From Cryomorphaceae bacterium (GTDB lineage: Bacteria > Bacteroidota > Bacteroidia > Flavobacteriales > Schleiferiaceae), in assembly GCA_003507115.1 (NCBI GenBank), contig DNWN01000017.1, positions 4,592-22,206 on the forward strand: a stretch of 17,615 nucleotides of DNA. The letters run 5' to 3'. Position numbers and translations under genes: made by a program. Within the stretch, counting starts at the first letter, position 1. Each line of letters starts with the position of its first letter. Positions 15,187 through 17,615 of the stretch are shown here, piece after piece. The notes beneath the pieces were generated by a model, which did no database searches, had not been told where the DNA came from, and saw nothing but the letters and a program-made list of their open reading frames with translations.

Positions 15187-16890
15187 ATGAAAATCTTCTT
15201 TTCCAGCTTTTTTGGGGTCTTGGCAGCCATCTTCTTTCTCATCCTCTTGGGTGTGGGACTCGCGAGTGTGCCGGCGAGCGAGCCAAACATTGATGCCAAC
15301 ACCACCTTAATTGTGCACCTTGACGGCCTCATTCAAGACCGCCCAACCTCCTCCATGGCCTTCTTGGAAGAACTGCTCGACCAGCCCCTCACCCTTTCGC
15401 TCACGGAAACCCTCTTGGCCCTGGATGCCGGAGCGGAGGATGAGCGCATAGAGGCCGTCCGGATCGAAATGGGACTCATGGATATGGGCTACGCCAGCAT
15501 TCAGGAGCTGCGTTCCGCCATCCATCGCCTTGAAGCCCAGGGCAAACCGGTCCACGTCTACGCCAAAGTCTACACGCAGAAAATGCTCTACCTGGCACGC
15601 GCTGCCTCCCATCTCTACATTGCTCCCGGGGGCTTGGTGGAATTCTCTGGGCTGAGCGCTTCGCCCCTCTACTTCAAAGGCGCCCTGGATAAATTAGGCG
15701 TTCAAGCACACCTGATCCGTGGTTCGGACAATATTTTCAAAAGTGCCGGCGAGCCCTTCATTGCTGACGAGATGTCGGAGGCGAATCGCCGTCAAATTCA
15801 AGAGCGCCTTCAATCCATCTATACCGGCATTCTAGCCAATCTGCATAGCGATGGGTTGGATACCGCCGCTTTGAATGCCCGAATTGTAACCAACCCCCTC
15901 TTCTCAGCGGAAGAGGCCCTCGCCTTTGGCCTGGTCGACGAAATCAGCTACGGCTGGCCCGTGGGCGGAGCGGAGGACTGGATGGACCTGGCCGACTACT
16001 ACAGCGCCCTCGAAGAGCCCTCCGGCAAACAAAAAATCGCCGTCATCGTGGCAGAAGGCGATGTGCAAGACGGAAGCGGCAGCGATGGCGTCATTACCGA
16101 TGGCAGCCTGGTGGCCGCCCTGGACAAAGTGCGTGAGCAAAAGCGCATCGGGGCCGTGGTCCTGCGCATCAATTCCCCCGGCGGTTCTGCCTTGGCATCC
16201 GACATGATTTGGCAAGCCGTAGTCGAACTAGCTGCCGAAAAGCCCGTCATCGTCTCCATGGGCGATGTAGCCGCCTCCGGTGGCTACTACATCGCCGCTC
16301 CCGGACAAGAAATCTTCGCCAGCCCTGCTACGATCACCGGCTCCATCGGGGTGTTCGGATTGCTATTCAGCGCCGAAGACCTGATGCACAACACCTTGGG
16401 CATCAAGAGCCAGCCCGTAGGCACCCACCCGCTAGCCTCCGCCTTGCAACTGGATCAAGCCCCCAGTCCCGCTATGCTTGCCGTCCTCCAACAAAACGTA
16501 GACCGCACCTACAACCGCTTCAAGGACATCGTCGCTGCTGGACGTCAAATGGACCGCCCACAGGTGGACAGTATTGCGCGCGGCCATGTATACACGGGTT
16601 CCGACGCCCTCCAGCTGGGCCTCGTGGACCAAGAAGGCGGCTTCCTAGACGCCCTGAAGCGCGCCCACGAGCTGGCCGGTTATAATGAGCCTGCCCGCAT
16701 CGTCTTCTACCCCGACGAGTTAGATCCGTTGGAAGAGGCATTGGCTGTCCTCGGGGCCAAAACCCAAAGCGCCTGGCAGTCCTGGACCTGGGGCACTTCC
16801 GCTCAATGGCTCCAAAAAATCCAGTCCGAATGGAACGCCCTCCAAACCCACCAAGGCGTCCAAATGCGTGCCCAATCCCTCAACCTCTAA
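15187..16890 (+). CDS. sppA: Signal peptide peptidase SppA, 67K type
   Basis: SppA is a membrane-bound serine protease that degrades cleaved signal peptides. This 567-residue protein has an N-terminal membrane anchor (about 3-27) and two tandem ClpP-like halves, as in the long E. coli type. The catalytic dyad is split between the halves: Lys185 in FKSAGEPF (equivalent to E. coli K209) and nucleophile Ser364 in VAASGGYYIAA (equivalent to S409). Other family blocks are RINSPGGSALASD (327-339) and TGSIGVFG (384-391). It diverges from folK with 56 bp between the chosen start codons, and a transporter gene follows after 6 bp, so the two likely share a transcript. Confidence 0.96.
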   Translation: MKIFFSSFFGVLAAIFFLILLGVGLASVPASEPNIDANTTLIVHLDGLIQDRPTSSMAFLEELLDQPLTLSLTETLLALDAGAEDERIEAVRIEMGLMDMGYASIQELRSAIHRLEAQGKPVHVYAKVYTQKMLYLARAASHLYIAPGGLVEFSGLSASPLYFKGALDKLGVQAHLIRGSDNIFKSAGEPFIADEMSEANRRQIQERLQSIYTGILANLHSDGLDTAALNARIVTNPLFSAEEALAFGLVDEISYGWPVGGAEDWMDLADYYSALEEPSGKQKIAVIVAEGDVQDGSGSDGVITDGSLVAALDKVREQKRIGAVVLRINSPGGSALASDMIWQAVVELAAEKPVIVSMGDVAASGGYYIAAPGQEIFASPATITGSIGVFGLLFSAEDLMHNTLGIKSQPVGTHPLASALQLDQAPSPAMLAVLQQNVDRTYNRFKDIVAAGRQMDRPQVDSIARGHVYTGSDALQLGLVDQEGGFLDALKRAHELAGYNEPARIVFYPDELDPLEEALAVLGAKTQSAWQSWTWGTSAQWLQKIQSEWNALQTHQGVQMRAQSLNL

Positions 16891-16896
16891 CCCGGT

Positions 16897-17580
16897 ATGG
16901 ACCATAGCCTTTCCCCAAAAAAGCAGCAAGACGCCCTTTGGCTCTACATGCTTCTGGCCGGTCTCTTTACCGCCGCCCTTGTGGTCTGCAACTTGGTTGC
17001 CAACAAATTCATTTCCATTGATTTAGGCTTTCACACCTTCGTCATTTCTGCGGGAGTCCTCCCCTATCCGCTGACGTTTTTAGTCACCGATTTGCTGTCC
17101 GAATTCTACGGCAAGCGCCGCACCCACATCGTCGTCCTCAGCGGCTTTGCCATTCTCCTCTTCGTCCTCGGCGTCCTTTGGCTGGGAGCCCAATTCTCCG
17201 CCATCGAGGGTTCACCCGTCAGCGATGCCGCCTACAGCCAAGTCTTTGGCAATTCCCAGCGCGTCATTCTGGCCTCCATGGCCGCCTACCTCGTGGCTCA
17301 ACTGGTGGATGTTCGGCTCTTTCACTTCTGGAAGGATCTGACCAAGGGCAAGCAGCTTTGGGTCCGAAACAACTTTTCCACTATGCTCTCCCAATTCGTG
17401 GATACCGTCCTCGTGGTGGGCATCATTTTCTACGACCGCGAATCTCTGGGCACCATCACGTCCATGGTCCTCGATGGCTGGCTTTTCAAAGTGCTTTGCG
17501 CCGCCCTGGACACCCCGTTGATGTATGCCGGCGTTTGGGCCTTCAAACGCTACTTCGGGAAGGGGGAGTTGGAGGGCTAG
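16897..17580 (+). CDS. Queuosine precursor transporter (QPTR/YhhQ family)
   Basis: This inner-membrane protein imports 7-deaza-guanine precursors for queuosine-modified tRNA. It has 227 residues, close to E. coli YhhQ (221), with about six hydrophobic helices. Family features include CNLVANKFI (31-39), the PYPLTFLVTDLLSEFYGKR block (56-74) and the D-x-R-x-F-H-F-WK stretch (about 138-146), followed by VRNNFSTMLSQFVDT in the second half. It starts 6 bp after sppA and so is probably in the same operon. No queuosine biosynthesis gene is visible in the window. Its last codons and stop TAG lie inside a copy of the GAGGGCTA repeat, so the C-terminal residues GELEG may be repeat-derived. Confidence 0.92.
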   Translation: MDHSLSPKKQQDALWLYMLLAGLFTAALVVCNLVANKFISIDLGFHTFVISAGVLPYPLTFLVTDLLSEFYGKRRTHIVVLSGFAILLFVLGVLWLGAQFSAIEGSPVSDAAYSQVFGNSQRVILASMAAYLVAQLVDVRLFHFWKDLTKGKQLWVRNNFSTMLSQFVDTVLVVGIIFYDRESLGTITSMVLDGWLFKVLCAALDTPLMYAGVWAFKRYFGKGELEG

Positions 17581-17615
17581 GGAGCGCCTTTGGCGCGCTA
17601 GAGGGCTAGAGGGCT
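17572..17615. repeat. GAGGGCTA short tandem repeat with small hairpin, cut by window end
   Basis: GAGGGCTA occurs at 17572-17579, 17601-17608 and, incomplete, at 17609-17615, the last two in direct tandem. Between the first and second copies is a hairpin, GCGCC-TTT-GGCGC (17584-17596). The array runs out of the window, so its length is unknown. Confidence 0.65.

Overview
This window looks like a chromosomal segment of a fairly GC-rich member of the Bacteroidota, most likely Flavobacteriales-like. The evidence is a TonB-dependent receptor with a carboxypeptidase-regulatory N-terminal domain, a PorV/PorQ-type outer-membrane protein, a very large secreted protein ending in a type IX secretion (T9SS) type A sorting domain, an OmpA lipoprotein with thrombospondin type 3 repeats, and several promoters of the Bacteroidota form TAnnTTTG. 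Species cannot be named from the sequence.

Positions 1-6109 (+) hold a tightly packed operon of four exported proteins. They are a 5'-truncated protein with an Ig-like part and a GATase1-like part, a 948-residue TonB-dependent receptor without a SusD partner, a PorV/PorQ-family beta-barrel, and a lipoprotein with an NHL-type propeller. Every junction overlaps (17 bp, 4 bp, 4 bp), so the proteins are probably made together and act at the outer membrane. The substrate is unknown.

Positions 6153-10092 (+) hold a separate transcription unit with its own promoter and a strong terminator. It encodes a 1291-residue T9SS cargo with a cupredoxin domain, lamin-tail domain, two OB-like repeat units, a Calx-beta domain, a third OB-like unit, a second lamin-tail domain and the sorting domain. 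No nuclease or other enzyme domain is visible.

Positions 10093-10436 are intergenic and unusually rich in hairpins. They contain a possible structured RNA ending in a terminator, a 50-bp imperfect inverted repeat, a bidirectional terminator and tRNA-Gly(GCC) on the minus strand with a textbook Bacteroidota promoter.

Positions 10437-17580 are housekeeping: mutS (-), a divergent SPOUT RNA methyltransferase (+), a small two-helix membrane protein (-), an OmpA/TSP3 lipoprotein (-) behind folK (-), then sppA and a queuosine precursor transporter (+). The last bases carry a GAGGGCTA tandem repeat cut by the window end.

The most interesting parts are the receptor/PorV-like/propeller operon, the catalytically empty copper-domain T9SS protein, and the structured intergenic region before the tRNA.
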